Positions 34,135-43,015 of a stretch of 64,000 bases of DNA are shown here, one piece after another; positions within the stretch are counted from its first letter, which is position 1, and each line of letters opens with the position of its first letter. A program made the position numbers and the translations under genes. The stretch spans positions 1-64,000 of the forward strand of contig NZ_FXWJ01000005.1 in NCBI RefSeq assembly GCF_900177795.1. The letters are read 5' to 3'. The notes beneath the pieces are model-generated. The model ran no database searches, was not told where the DNA came from, and was given only the letters and a program-made list of their open reading frames with translations. This DNA is from Plantibacter elymi (nom. nud.). GTDB taxonomy: Bacteria; Actinomycetota; Actinomycetes; Actinomycetales; Microbacteriaceae.

Positions 34135-34240
34135 CCGGCTATCTGGTGCCCCACCGTGAACATCGCGGCGACAGTGTGGCCAGTGCCCGGCATGTGAGTA
34201 GACAAGTGACGATGTATGCCCTTGCAGCTACCTTCTGAGT

Positions 34241-34726
34241 ATGGAGGCGAAGAGTTGGGCGACCACCGCGGGCACACGCCGGAGCATGCGGAGCAATCGG
34301 GGGCGTGACACGAAGCCCGAGATCGCGGTGCGACGGTTGGTCCACGCCCAAGGCCTGCGATACCGAGTCAGCGCGCGGCCTGAACCGGATCTCCGGCGAA
34401 CAGCCGACTTGTTGTTCACCCGTGCTCGCGTCGCTGTCTTCATAGACGGCTGCTACTGGCACGGATGTCCGGTCCATTACACCGCGCCCGTTGCGAATGG
34501 TCGATTCTGGGCCGAGAAGGTGGCGCGCAACCGAGAGCGGGATGGTGAAACCACAGCGGTACTGAAGTCACGTGATTGGACGGTGCTCCATTTCTGGGAG
34601 CACGAATCGGCCCATCTGGTGGCAGATGAAATCGTGGCCACGGTCCGGAACAGGCGGACTGTAGAGCTCGGCAGTGCTCGACGAGCTACTAAAGCCGGTG
34701 AAGTGACTCGGACGGATCAGAGTTGA
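34241..34726 (+). CDS. vsr: Very short patch repair endonuclease (Vsr)
   Basis: 161 residues. It nicks next to T:G mismatches that arise when 5-methylcytosine deaminates. Visible are MRSNRGRDTKPEIAVRRLVHAQGLRYRV, the catalytic Asp56 in RRTADLLF, FIDGCYWHGCPVHY with the zinc-binding Cys and His, and FWEHE. The start is supported by TACCTT (34229-34234) six bases before the ATG. It converges on the methyltransferase gene with a 10-bp overlap of the 3' ends, a standard pairing because Vsr repairs damage at the methylated site. Confidence 0.93.
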   Translation: MEAKSWATTAGTRRSMRSNRGRDTKPEIAVRRLVHAQGLRYRVSARPEPDLRRTADLLFTRARVAVFIDGCYWHGCPVHYTAPVANGRFWAEKVARNRERDGETTAVLKSRDWTVLHFWEHESAHLVADEIVATVRNRRTVELGSARRATKAGEVTRTDQS

Positions 34727-35787
34727 TCCGCAAGCACAGCTGCGACGGCTTGACCGAGAGGAATGGGTACGGCGTTTCCGATCTGCCGAGCGATGGCGGT
34801 CTTCGATCCTACGAACTTGTGGTCGTCAGGGAACCCCTGGAGCACGGCGGCCTCGTAGTGTGTGATCGCGCGGTCGGCAGACGGGTGCAGGTAGCGACCC
34901 TTCTCCGGCTTGAAGAACTCCGTGCGAATTGTCACCGAAGGACGGTCGACTCGCAGTCGCCCCATTACGTCGCCTGAGCCGGACTTGTGCTTCTTCCAGC
35001 AGTCGGCCAGCAACTCGTCCGGGAGGTCGAATCGGTTGCCACCAGCGGGGATGGCCGCAAACCTGGCACGGGACAGCTCCCCGTAGCGACGTCCTAGATG
35101 GAGCTCTTTCGAGGTGAACGGCCCGGCGAAGATTTTGCCAGCGAATGAAGTCTCGTCTGTATGGGGAAGGTCGATCCCGTCTGTTTCGATCAGGATCTCC
35201 GAGAATGCCTCGCCGACCGTCCGATGACGTCCGACATGCGTCGCGGCAGGGAACCCTGGAAAACCGAGGTCGCGACGGTACCCGATGATCACCGTGCGTT
35301 TGCGCGCCTGGAATGCGCCGAAATCGGCGGCATTGAAAATCTCATACTCGAACGCGTAGTCCTCCAAGATGCCCCCTGGGGACGTCGCCTCCTGAAAGTC
35401 TCGGAACTGCTTCGACTTTGCGAACGCAGCTACGTTCTCGACGACGAAGTACTTGGGCTTTGCTCGAACAATCGTCTCGGCGTAGTACTGCCACAACGAG
35501 TTCCGATCGTCCTCTTCGTCCTGCTTGCCGAGCGTGGAGAATCCTTGACAGGGAGGACCTCCCACGATGACGTCAACCTCGGGAACCGTCTCCGTCGCCA
35601 GCCAGTCTTGGATACTGCCGGGATAAACGATCCCTTCCCCGAATGTCGCCTCGTAGGATGCTGCTGCAGCCAGGTCCATCTCAACGGCCCGTACGGTCTT
35701 GAAGCGCTCGGAGGCGGCATGGAAGCCCGCAGTAAGTCCGCCAGCCCCGGCGAAGAGGTCGAGGACGCGGATCGGGTCAGTGCTCAC
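34717..35787 (-). CDS. dcm: DNA (cytosine-5) methyltransferase
   Basis: 356 residues. AdoMet motif I VLDLFAGAGGLTAGF, motif IV DVIVGGPPCQGFSTLG with catalytic Cys80, motif VI FVVENVAAF, motif VIII FGAFQARKRTVIIG and motif X IARQIGNAVP are all present. The target-recognition region (about 200-310) is of moderate length; the recognised site cannot be read from it. The start is the GTG at 35787, seven bases after TACACT, so it is leaderless; longer starts to 35835 are possible. It is divergent from the Z1 operon and should protect host DNA from it. Confidence 0.93.
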   Translation of the reverse strand: MSTDPIRVLDLFAGAGGLTAGFHAASERFKTVRAVEMDLAAAASYEATFGEGIVYPGSIQDWLATETVPEVDVIVGGPPCQGFSTLGKQDEEDDRNSLWQYYAETIVRAKPKYFVVENVAAFAKSKQFRDFQEATSPGGILEDYAFEYEIFNAADFGAFQARKRTVIIGYRRDLGFPGFPAATHVGRHRTVGEAFSEILIETDGIDLPHTDETSFAGKIFAGPFTSKELHLGRRYGELSRARFAAIPAGGNRFDLPDELLADCWKKHKSGSGDVMGRLRVDRPSVTIRTEFFKPEKGRYLHPSADRAITHYEAAVLQGFPDDHKFVGSKTAIARQIGNAVPIPLGQAVAAVLADQL

Positions 35788-36021
35788 TCTGGTCAGTGTA
35801 GCCGGCGGGGGCGACATCGTCGGATCGCGTAGCACGCGTGTTCGCCCCAGGATCGCGGCGACAGGAGCCGGGCATGCCTTGCGCGGGTGTGATCCGGCAT
35901 CGATGGGTCGTAGGGCAGTCGAAGTGCCCAGGGATAGCTCGTTAACGGAACGAGACCATCGAGCATTGGGTCACCGTCTCGGACTAAAGTGATCGCAGAG
36001 TCAGGACAACGGGGTGGGGCA
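35788..36021. promoter_or_regulatory. Divergent control region between methyltransferase and Z1 operon
   Basis: Methyltransferase promoter: TACACT at 35800-35795 on the minus strand. Z1 operon: a possible -10 TAAAGT at 35985-35990 with no good -35, and a ribosome site GGGGTGGGGC before 36022. A perfect inverted repeat CTCGTT-AACGG-AACGAG (35938-35954) lies upstream and may be an operator. No controller protein is visible. Confidence 0.5.
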
Positions 36022-38580
36022 ATGTCAGAATTTTATCCTATGTTCGCCAGTTGGGCGAAGAGTTTCGGGGTTGAACAAGCGACGAACAGGGCGAGGTCGC
36101 TGGTCCGCCTGTCGGGCGGCGAGGTGGCCGTGGTTGAAGAGATGGCGCTCAGATATCAAGCCGACGTCGCGAAGATTGAGTCCGGCGGACCCGCGATCAT
36201 AGCCGCAGGCAAGCCCGCCTGGTATAGCGGGCCATCGGACGGTTCGATCTATTGGCCACCGGTCGGCGACTTTTTCGTGAACGAGGAGAATTGGCCAGCA
36301 AAAAGAATGGCGGACCTCAACCGAGCGAGCAACATAGTTGTCGCCCACACGCCGCGGACAGATTCTGCCACATTCAATTCGAGGGGTTTGGTGGTTGGGT
36401 ATGTCCAGAGCGGCAAGACCACGAACTTCATTTCGGTCATCGCGAAAATGGCCGATGAAAACTATCGACTGATAATTGTGCTCTCCGGTGTTCACAATGG
36501 TCTGCGCAAGCAGACGCAACAAAGACTGTCACGTCAACTCAGCGAGACCCTGCCCGAGAAGTGGAAGCTACTGACCGACGAGACACGAGACTTTCACGCT
36601 CCGCCTGGAAACCCTTTGGCAACTCTCACACCGGACCAGACGGCGGTTGCTGTTGTAAAGAAAAATGCGGCAGTTCTTACAAGGCTTGTGAAGTGGCTGG
36701 AGCTGCAGCCATCCCAACAAGCTCTCCGCGCACTCCCGGTTCTGATTATTGACGACGAGGCGGACCAAGCTTCAGTCGCGACGAAATCAATCAACCCCCT
36801 GATTAGACGTCTTCTCAAATTGGCAAAAAAGTGCACCTACATCGGGTACACAGCCACTCCGTTCGCGAACGTATTCATTGATCCTGCGTCAGAAGATTTG
36901 TACCCCAAGGACTTCATCCTTAACTTGCCTCGACCGGAGGGGTACTTCGGTCCAGAGAAGATTTTTGGTCGGGATATCGTGGAGGGCGAGGACGATGAAC
37001 CAGATGCAGCTGGGAGAGATATGATTCGAGTTGTCCCTCCGGAGACGCTCAACCTATTGCGCCCCTCTAGCGTCGCCGAAGTTTCTGGATTCGCGCCCTC
37101 GCTCACCAGCGAGCTAAAGGACGCGATCATCTGGTTTTGGCTCGCGACTGCCATCCGCAGGCACCGGGGCGATGTTGGCCACAGCACGATGTTGATGCAT
37201 GTCTCTGAAAGGATCACCGTTCAGGAGGCGTACCGACAGCCTCTCCTCGAGTATCGTGATCAGATTCTCACCGGCGTGAAGGGTCAGGATGCCGACATTC
37301 TCCAGCAAATCAGACGGGTATGGGATCGAGAAGCTGTCGCCGTGCCGCGGCCTGACGCGCCACTGGATGTCGCGCTATTTGAGCAAATTCTGCACGGCTT
37401 ACCACCAGTCATTGAATCGGTTCACGTGATTGTGGACAATTATCGGAGCAAGGATCGGCTCAATTACGGCGACGAGCCGCAAATCGCGATTGCCGTTGGT
37501 GGAAACACTCTTTCTCGAGGCCTGACGCTGGAAGGGCTAGTGGTGAGCTTCTTCGTACGAACGGCCAGAGCCTACGACACGTTGCTCCAGATGGGGCGGT
37601 GGTTTGGCTATCGTCCAGGATACGAAGATCTACCCCGTATTTGGATGACGGAAGAGCTTCGACTTAACTTCCGCCATCTCGCTTCTGTGGAAGCAGAGAT
37701 GCGCGCCGACATCGAGGGGTATCAGCGAGTTGGTCTAACTCCCATGGACCTTGCCGTAAAGATACGCACCCATCCGGCTCTGCAAATCACCGCTAAGATG
37801 GGAGCCGCTCAACCTCAATTCATCTCGTTTGCTGGTCGTCGTTTACAGACCCGATTCTTCAAGTCCGAGGATCCTGAGTGGCTGGGTGCGAATAGAGTTG
37901 CAGCGGACAAGCTAATCAGGTCCGCGCTCAAGTATGGGCAAGAGGATGTTGAGGCGTCGCGTCGACTCGTTAGGGACGTTCCGGCCAGAATAATTCTTGA
38001 CTTTTTCGAGAGTTACAGTGTTCACGAAGACTCACCTGATCTCGACCCAGCCTTGATTCGTAAATACATTGAGACTCAGACTTCATCTGGCGGTGGGCTT
38101 GATTATTGGACGATTGCTATTATGGAGAGTGACGCTGGTCAGGTACCTCTGGGGGGCATAAATGTGAGGGGCGTGACGCGCTCAAAGCTTGATGACGGTC
38201 GGCCGGGAAGGGCTGATATCAAGACACTGATGAGCAGGCGGGATCGCGTTCTTGATCTCGATGTGCGAGCTACCGAGGCCGGCACGTTAACTGAGCCGGA
38301 GCTCATGGCCCTTCGGAATAGTGATGCTCTGCACAAGAGCCGAGGTCTGCTCGTCGTCTACCCCATCGAGCCGATGAGTCCACCGATGGACCAAAGCAGG
38401 GATCGCGTACCTCTGGATGCTCAGGACTGGGTGGTCGGGATCGGAATCGTGTTCCCTGGCGAGGCCTCCGCGGGAACCCGCTTGAGTGCCACCCATCTAG
38501 CCGTCCCCCTCGACGATGTCGCACTGCTCGACGAGGCAGAGGCATACGAGACGGACACCGAGGAACCGTTCGATGCCTAG
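36022..38580 (+). CDS. Z1-domain SF2-type ATPase/helicase of a restriction system
   Basis: 852 residues. Walker A GLVVGYVQSGKTTNFISV (Lys132), Walker B VLIIDDEADQASV (244-248), a helicase motif III-like YIGYTATPFANVF (277-280), and the Z1-specific GGNTLSRGLTLEGLVVSFFVRTARAYDTLLQMGRWFGYRPGYEDL with a likely arginine finger near Arg526. Z1 proteins are found with methyltransferases, GHKL ATPases and PD-(D/E)xK nucleases in restriction-type clusters. It would move or remodel DNA for cleavage. First gene of a five-gene overlapping operon. Base composition is lower in GC and codon choice differs from neighbouring chromosomal genes. Confidence 0.9.
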   Translation: MSEFYPMFASWAKSFGVEQATNRARSLVRLSGGEVAVVEEMALRYQADVAKIESGGPAIIAAGKPAWYSGPSDGSIYWPPVGDFFVNEENWPAKRMADLNRASNIVVAHTPRTDSATFNSRGLVVGYVQSGKTTNFISVIAKMADENYRLIIVLSGVHNGLRKQTQQRLSRQLSETLPEKWKLLTDETRDFHAPPGNPLATLTPDQTAVAVVKKNAAVLTRLVKWLELQPSQQALRALPVLIIDDEADQASVATKSINPLIRRLLKLAKKCTYIGYTATPFANVFIDPASEDLYPKDFILNLPRPEGYFGPEKIFGRDIVEGEDDEPDAAGRDMIRVVPPETLNLLRPSSVAEVSGFAPSLTSELKDAIIWFWLATAIRRHRGDVGHSTMLMHVSERITVQEAYRQPLLEYRDQILTGVKGQDADILQQIRRVWDREAVAVPRPDAPLDVALFEQILHGLPPVIESVHVIVDNYRSKDRLNYGDEPQIAIAVGGNTLSRGLTLEGLVVSFFVRTARAYDTLLQMGRWFGYRPGYEDLPRIWMTEELRLNFRHLASVEAEMRADIEGYQRVGLTPMDLAVKIRTHPALQITAKMGAAQPQFISFAGRRLQTRFFKSEDPEWLGANRVAADKLIRSALKYGQEDVEASRRLVRDVPARIILDFFESYSVHEDSPDLDPALIRKYIETQTSSGGGLDYWTIAIMESDAGQVPLGGINVRGVTRSKLDDGRPGRADIKTLMSRRDRVLDLDVRATEAGTLTEPELMALRNSDALHKSRGLLVVYPIEPMSPPMDQSRDRVPLDAQDWVVGIGIVFPGEASAGTRLSATHLAVPLDDVALLDEAEAYETDTEEPFDA

Positions 38581-39526
38581 TCTGCAACTGACGACGATCA
38601 AGGCGGCCTGGGAGATGCTGGAGATTCCCACCGTATCTGAGCTGGTTGCTTTCCCTTTGCCAGTAGGCGGTCCAGACATCCGGCTTGCTGTCGACAGGAG
38701 GGGCGGCCGGCACCTCCTCGTGCAAGTGCAGGACGATACCGTGCAAGTCGGCCCGGGGACACACCTGGTCGAGGCTGTGAGGTCACTTGCATTCGCCGGG
38801 GGTGTGCACAGCTATTTGGACATCTCGGTATCGGACCATCGGCTCATGGACGAGTTCGACATGCTCGTGCTGGACGTATTGAACGGGCCTGATTTGCCAT
38901 CCGCGCGCCGCATCCATGCGGCCTTGGAACGCTGGCGAACGTTGTTCCAGATCCTGGCTCGCCGCACGATGTCCCGTGAACAACTTCTGGGCTTGGCGGG
39001 GGAGTTGGCAATGCTCCGCTTGTTGCTAGAGCGGCGCCCGGAACTAGTTCGAGCTTGGAGAGGGCCCTTTGGTGCTCCGCATGACTTCGTGCTCGAAGGC
39101 GGGTGTTTTGAGGTCAAGTCCACCACGTTGGACTCGAAAACAGTCACGATCCACGGGCTAGAGCAGCTTGAACCCTATCCTGATCGACCACTGTTCCTCG
39201 TGGTATCGGTATTTGAGGAGGTAGATTTCGGACCCACGATGTCCGAACTCGTGGACGCGGTGAGAGACCTTGCGTGCGACCGCGTCGCGATCGACGAGGC
39301 ACTTCGGCAAGCAGGCTGGTCCTCTTCGGCTCCTGACCTGAAATTCCTTGCCCGAGGCACCTTCGTTGTTCGAGTCTCGGACCTAACCCCACGTTTACGT
39401 CCAGCGACGTCAGGTGGAGTGCCAGTTGGAGTGGTCCACGCCGACTACAAAGTGGACGTGGAACGATTGGAGTCGATGTCCGAGTCGTTGACCTTGGAGT
39501 CGATCCTGGGGGATGTATTGGCATGA
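38573..39526 (+). CDS. PD-(D/E)xK nuclease-like protein (DUF4420 type)
   Basis: 317 residues. The core of a restriction-enzyme fold is visible: Glu144 in LLGLAGELAMLRLLL, Asp171 in PFGAPHDFVLEGG and Glu180-Val-Lys182 in CFEVKSTTLDSKT, followed by the EQL-EPYPDRPLFLVVSVFEE strand. This is the pattern of the DUF4420 / PD-(D/E)xK motif family found beside Z1 ATPases. It is probably the DNA-cutting subunit. Its ATG overlaps the end of the Z1 gene by 8 bp, and its stop overlaps the next start by 4 bp (ATGA). Confidence 0.85.
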   Translation: MPSLQLTTIKAAWEMLEIPTVSELVAFPLPVGGPDIRLAVDRRGGRHLLVQVQDDTVQVGPGTHLVEAVRSLAFAGGVHSYLDISVSDHRLMDEFDMLVLDVLNGPDLPSARRIHAALERWRTLFQILARRTMSREQLLGLAGELAMLRLLLERRPELVRAWRGPFGAPHDFVLEGGCFEVKSTTLDSKTVTIHGLEQLEPYPDRPLFLVVSVFEEVDFGPTMSELVDAVRDLACDRVAIDEALRQAGWSSSAPDLKFLARGTFVVRVSDLTPRLRPATSGGVPVGVVHADYKVDVERLESMSESLTLESILGDVLA

Positions 39527-41328
39527 CTGGTAGATGGTGGTCCCAACCGTTCGCAGAGGAGGGGTCTGCTACCGCGGACGGTATTCTGCGACAGCTCGGT
39601 CGACCAGGGCTCGACGAGCTTACGGTGCTGGTGCGCGAGGCCGCACAGAACAGCTGGGACGCACGGATTGGGACGTCGATCGAGTTCGGAGTTAGGATAT
39701 GGCGCCTCGCTGATCGTCACGCGGCCTGGGCTGACGCCATGGGTTCCGGCGTTTCACAGCTGTCGGTAGATGAGCTCGGTAGTGTCTTTCAACCGGACTC
39801 CTATCTCATCTGCCTATCCGACCGCGGAACTGCCGGTTTGGGAGGACCAGTAAGGGCAAGCGTGCAACCGCTGCCAGGCGAGGAGAATGACTTTGTTCAA
39901 TTCCTTCGGAATGTGGGCGAGCCTCGAGACACCCTCCTTGGGGGCGGAACATACGGATTTGGTAAGGGGATCCTCTACAGAGTCAGCCGTGTCAACACCA
40001 TTCTCGTCGATACCCAGGCTCTAGTCGAAGGCAAGGTCCAGCGTCGTGTCATGGCTGCCTCGCTGGGGCAGCGATTCGATAGCGGCGGTGTACGTTTCAC
40101 CGGTCGCCATTGGTGGGGGAGTATTGCAGAGGACGGAATACCTGACCCTCTGATTGACGATGAAGCGCACCATATAGGCAGGATCCTTGGCCTTCGCGGT
40201 TTTGATGGTGATGAGACTGGCACTGATGTGTACATTTTGGGTGCCGATTTCGGTGTGACCGTAGATGAAATAGATGATGACTCGGTCGAGCGGAGCCCGG
40301 AGGAGGCCGCTAGCTTCATCGCATCGGCAATTTCATGGAATCTATGGCCGAAGATGGTCGGCGATCCGGAGGAGATACGCTTCCGGGTTGAGCTGGAAGA
40401 CAAGCCGGTGACGATTCCCAGTCCCAGTTCTGATGTTCAGCTACTCCCTTTTACGCGGGCGCTCCAATCGTTGCGATTAGGTCGTGGCCAAACCTACCTG
40501 CGGCCAAAGTTCGGGGAGGTCGGCAGGTTTGCAGTCGAGAGTGTCGTGGTTCCTCTCGGGGCTGAAGGATCGACCGACCCGGCTGCTAGGGCCTTCCAAG
40601 GCGCGAGTCATCACGTAGCACGGATGCGGGACACTGAGCTGGTGGTCGACTATCTGGAAGGTCCGGTGCCCTCCGACGTGTTGTTGCAGTATGGTGCCGT
40701 CTTTCGAGCGTCTCCGGAGGCCGACGAAGAATTTGCCAGCGCAGAGCCGCCCACACACGACAATTGGGTCGAACAAGGTTTAGCTCCGCCAGCGCTCGCC
40801 ATCGTTCGGGGCGCACGTCACTGGATCCGGGGCAAGCTGCGATCTCTATACGAACCCTCGGGTGTCGAGGTCGATGGGATCGGGGGCCTCGGCGGGCTTT
40901 CGAGCCGCCTCGCGAGTTTGGCGCCAGCGCTGGAAGCGGGGGGCGCGGGTTGGGTCTCCGCCCGGACGCCCAACAAGGGAAATGCGGCGAGGCGAGGTGG
41001 TTCCATCCGTGTCGGACCGCCCAAGATCGAAGTACGCGATCAGTCGGCGGTCGTCGTAAGTGAGGTAAGCCTCGAGGTCGTCGATCGTCAGCGCAGACTG
41101 ACCTGCGTTCCCTCAGTCGTGGTCGACGGCAGTCGGGAGGGTAGAGCGCCGGCAGGTCTTCGAGCCCCAAGAGTCCTTCGATGGGAGACCTGCAGTGGCG
41201 TGGCCCTGTCCTCGGGCGACACCTTAGATGTGGATGCGTCCTCACCCAAGTGTCTCATTGTCGTGACCGAGCTACTTCCTGACGCGGTCACGCGAATCGA
41301 CGTACGGGAATCTGGGCTGCATGCGTGA
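39523..41328 (+). CDS. GHKL-type ATPase (MORC/MutL-like)
   Basis: 601 residues. GHKL nucleotide-binding motifs are at the N-terminus: N-box VLVREAAQNSWDAR (Glu39, Asn43, Asp46), G1 box YLICLSDRGTAGLGG (Asp100, Gly102) and G2 box LLGGGTYGFGKGILYRVS (140-150). The rest is a middle region of transducer type and a C-terminal part without clear homology. GHKL ATPases of this kind close like a clamp on ATP binding, as in MutL, gyrase B and MORC. With Z1, nuclease and methyltransferase genes it matches restriction-linked MORC-like ATPases. Coupled to both neighbours by short overlaps. Confidence 0.85.
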   Translation: MTGRWWSQPFAEEGSATADGILRQLGRPGLDELTVLVREAAQNSWDARIGTSIEFGVRIWRLADRHAAWADAMGSGVSQLSVDELGSVFQPDSYLICLSDRGTAGLGGPVRASVQPLPGEENDFVQFLRNVGEPRDTLLGGGTYGFGKGILYRVSRVNTILVDTQALVEGKVQRRVMAASLGQRFDSGGVRFTGRHWWGSIAEDGIPDPLIDDEAHHIGRILGLRGFDGDETGTDVYILGADFGVTVDEIDDDSVERSPEEAASFIASAISWNLWPKMVGDPEEIRFRVELEDKPVTIPSPSSDVQLLPFTRALQSLRLGRGQTYLRPKFGEVGRFAVESVVVPLGAEGSTDPAARAFQGASHHVARMRDTELVVDYLEGPVPSDVLLQYGAVFRASPEADEEFASAEPPTHDNWVEQGLAPPALAIVRGARHWIRGKLRSLYEPSGVEVDGIGGLGGLSSRLASLAPALEAGGAGWVSARTPNKGNAARRGGSIRVGPPKIEVRDQSAVVVSEVSLEVVDRQRRLTCVPSVVVDGSREGRAPAGLRAPRVLRWETCSGVALSSGDTLDVDASSPKCLIVVTELLPDAVTRIDVRESGLHA

Positions 41329-42187
41329 TCTGAGGCCGTATTTCGTTCCTGCCGAGGAGCTTGTGGTGGCTACGCCTTGGGCGCTCGCGGGCAAGGTTCT
41401 CCCTGATTTTCTCGAGGGGTGGGATCCCCAGACCGATCTGGAACTTTCCTGCGCTATCGCGGTAGAAGTGGATGAGTTCCTTACTATGGCTCGGCTACCC
41501 GCTGACACGCGCCTAAGACTCACTGTGTCCTGGTCCAGCTCAACGTCAGGCATGAGCGACTGGGTCTATCTGGAAGATCTCAGGCGAGCGCAGACTGTCG
41601 ACGCACTTCTACCCGGAGAACGTATTGGCGGAACTGTTGTACTACGCACGACCATCACTCTGGCAGAAGACCGCCAACCCATGGGCCCGGGAGAGGTTCA
41701 CCGAGCCGGCTCTGTCCTCTGGGAGAGGCTGCAGTCGGTCCGTTTGCATGGTGAGGGCTCGATGTTTCCCATCGGAGTGGCCGACTTCGCAGGTACGCCG
41801 TACGGTGCGAATGCGAGCTGGTATCTCCAAACCTCGGAAGATTTGTCCGCTCCTTTCCTGGGCACTTTTCTTCTTCTGGTCAACTCTCGAGACGAAGCGT
41901 TGATCGCGGCGATCAATCAGAAGAAGACCTCCCCGTTAGGTCAACAATTGCTCAGTAACCTGGAGGCGGGGGTGGCGATGATAATGATCGAGTTGGCATT
42001 GGGTCACGAGGGCGCCGATCTCGGCTCCTATTCCGACGATTCCGTCGGAAGCGTGCTGAGTCGATATCTAACTATGGCCCATGAGGAAGGCTTGACCTCA
42101 GCCGTTAGGGCGGATGATCCAGGTCGCTTTCGGTCGCTCGCGGAGAGCATCGTGCGGGCTCACGGCTACGGCAGGACATTTGAATGA
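41321..42187 (+). CDS. Unrecognised protein of the Z1/GHKL operon
   Basis: 288 residues, no family recognised. The sequence looks globular: beta-rich N-terminal half (FVPAEELVVATPWALAGKVLPDFLEGWDPQTDLELSCAIAVEVDEFL... LRLTVSWSSSTS... GGTVVLRTTITLAE) and a helical C-terminal half (QQLLSNLEAGVAMIMIELALG... GSVLSRYLTMAHEEGLTS... FRSLAESIVRAHG). No nuclease or ATPase motif seen and no membrane segment. It overlaps the GHKL gene by 8 bp and the next gene by 4 bp, so it is almost certainly a working part of the same system, perhaps a structural or sensing subunit. Confidence 0.8.
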   Translation: MRDLRPYFVPAEELVVATPWALAGKVLPDFLEGWDPQTDLELSCAIAVEVDEFLTMARLPADTRLRLTVSWSSSTSGMSDWVYLEDLRRAQTVDALLPGERIGGTVVLRTTITLAEDRQPMGPGEVHRAGSVLWERLQSVRLHGEGSMFPIGVADFAGTPYGANASWYLQTSEDLSAPFLGTFLLLVNSRDEALIAAINQKKTSPLGQQLLSNLEAGVAMIMIELALGHEGADLGSYSDDSVGSVLSRYLTMAHEEGLTSAVRADDPGRFRSLAESIVRAHGYGRTFE

Positions 42188-42933
42188 AGGCTCTTTTGCC
42201 AAGGCTGCCAGCTGGTCTTGCCGCTAGTCTGTTCGACGACGGGGTGGCTAACCTGAAGCCGTCACTTTCCCACCCGGCTCAGGTCTATGCGCCTGTTGGC
42301 GGTGCGCGTGCTGATGAGCACAAGCTCGCGGAAGCGCGAACGATGCTGTTTGAGGTTGCTGTTGCGTTTGGCTTCCCGGATGTTCCTCCAGATGCAGGTC
42401 GCATTGCATTTGATCGTGCTGCTGCTGCTGTGATCGTTATTGCATTTGACTTGACTTGGGCCGAGGCGGGAGCTCGCGATGTTTGGTCCTTCGTGTCCCT
42501 CGTGCTTATGCCCGATATCACGCGGTGGCGTTTTAGCGATAGTGTCAACCGCGAGCGCTGGATTGCGACAGACCTCACGAGACACATGTGGAGTCGCCTA
42601 TGGTGGCAGGGGACCATTTTCGGTAATGACGACGATCTACTACGTGCTCTCTCCGAAAGCGACCTGAACCAGCTACTGGAGAGACGTTCCATCGGGGGTG
42701 ACCCCAACCTGGTACGCAGCTTGGGGAGGGCCGTGGTGCAGAGCGAGCGTCAAGTTACTCGTCGCGAGCTCATCCGCGAATCGACTGCGCGGATTCGACG
42801 AAGGTTGGCTTTCATCGACGCGAGGACGCTGAGCCAGCTGCAGCTGGATGCAATGTGCGCGGCGATCGTCGACGAAAGCGCAAGCGCGATCCTGGACTGG
42901 AAAGCTGCGTCAACCGAGGCAGTATCTCTGTGA
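42184..42933 (+). CDS. Unrecognised protein, last gene of the Z1/GHKL operon (possibly DUF6339-like)
   Basis: 249 residues, mostly helical. Features that look conserved-like: the start MKALLPRLPAGLAASLF, SLSHPAQVYAPVGGARADEHKL, FDRAAAAVIVIAFDLTWAEAGARDVWSFVSLVLMPDITRWRF, and TDLTRHMWSRLWWQGTIF. From memory this resembles an uncharacterised actinobacterial family (DUF6339), which I cannot confirm. No catalytic motif is visible. It overlaps the preceding gene by 4 bp (ATGA). Likely an accessory or sensor subunit. Confidence 0.78.
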   Translation: MKALLPRLPAGLAASLFDDGVANLKPSLSHPAQVYAPVGGARADEHKLAEARTMLFEVAVAFGFPDVPPDAGRIAFDRAAAAVIVIAFDLTWAEAGARDVWSFVSLVLMPDITRWRFSDSVNRERWIATDLTRHMWSRLWWQGTIFGNDDDLLRALSESDLNQLLERRSIGGDPNLVRSLGRAVVQSERQVTRRELIRESTARIRRRLAFIDARTLSQLQLDAMCAAIVDESASAILDWKAASTEAVSL

Positions 42934-42952
42934 GGGGTTGTTGACAGCATCC

Positions 42953-43015
42953 CTCTGTGGCTCTGTGGCTCTGTGGCTCTGTGGCTCTGTGGCTCTGTGA
43001 CGTGCTTCGTCACAG
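42953..43015. repeat. 8-bp tandem repeat running into a hairpin
   Basis: CTCTGTGG is repeated five times (42953-42992) followed by CTCTGTGA (42993-43000). The last unit forms the left arm of a perfect hairpin, CTGTGACG (42995-43002) with CGTCACAG (43008-43015). It lies 20 bp after the Z1 operon and upstream of the Hhe-like gene. The hairpin may be the operon terminator; the repeat number may vary between strains. Confidence 0.85.
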
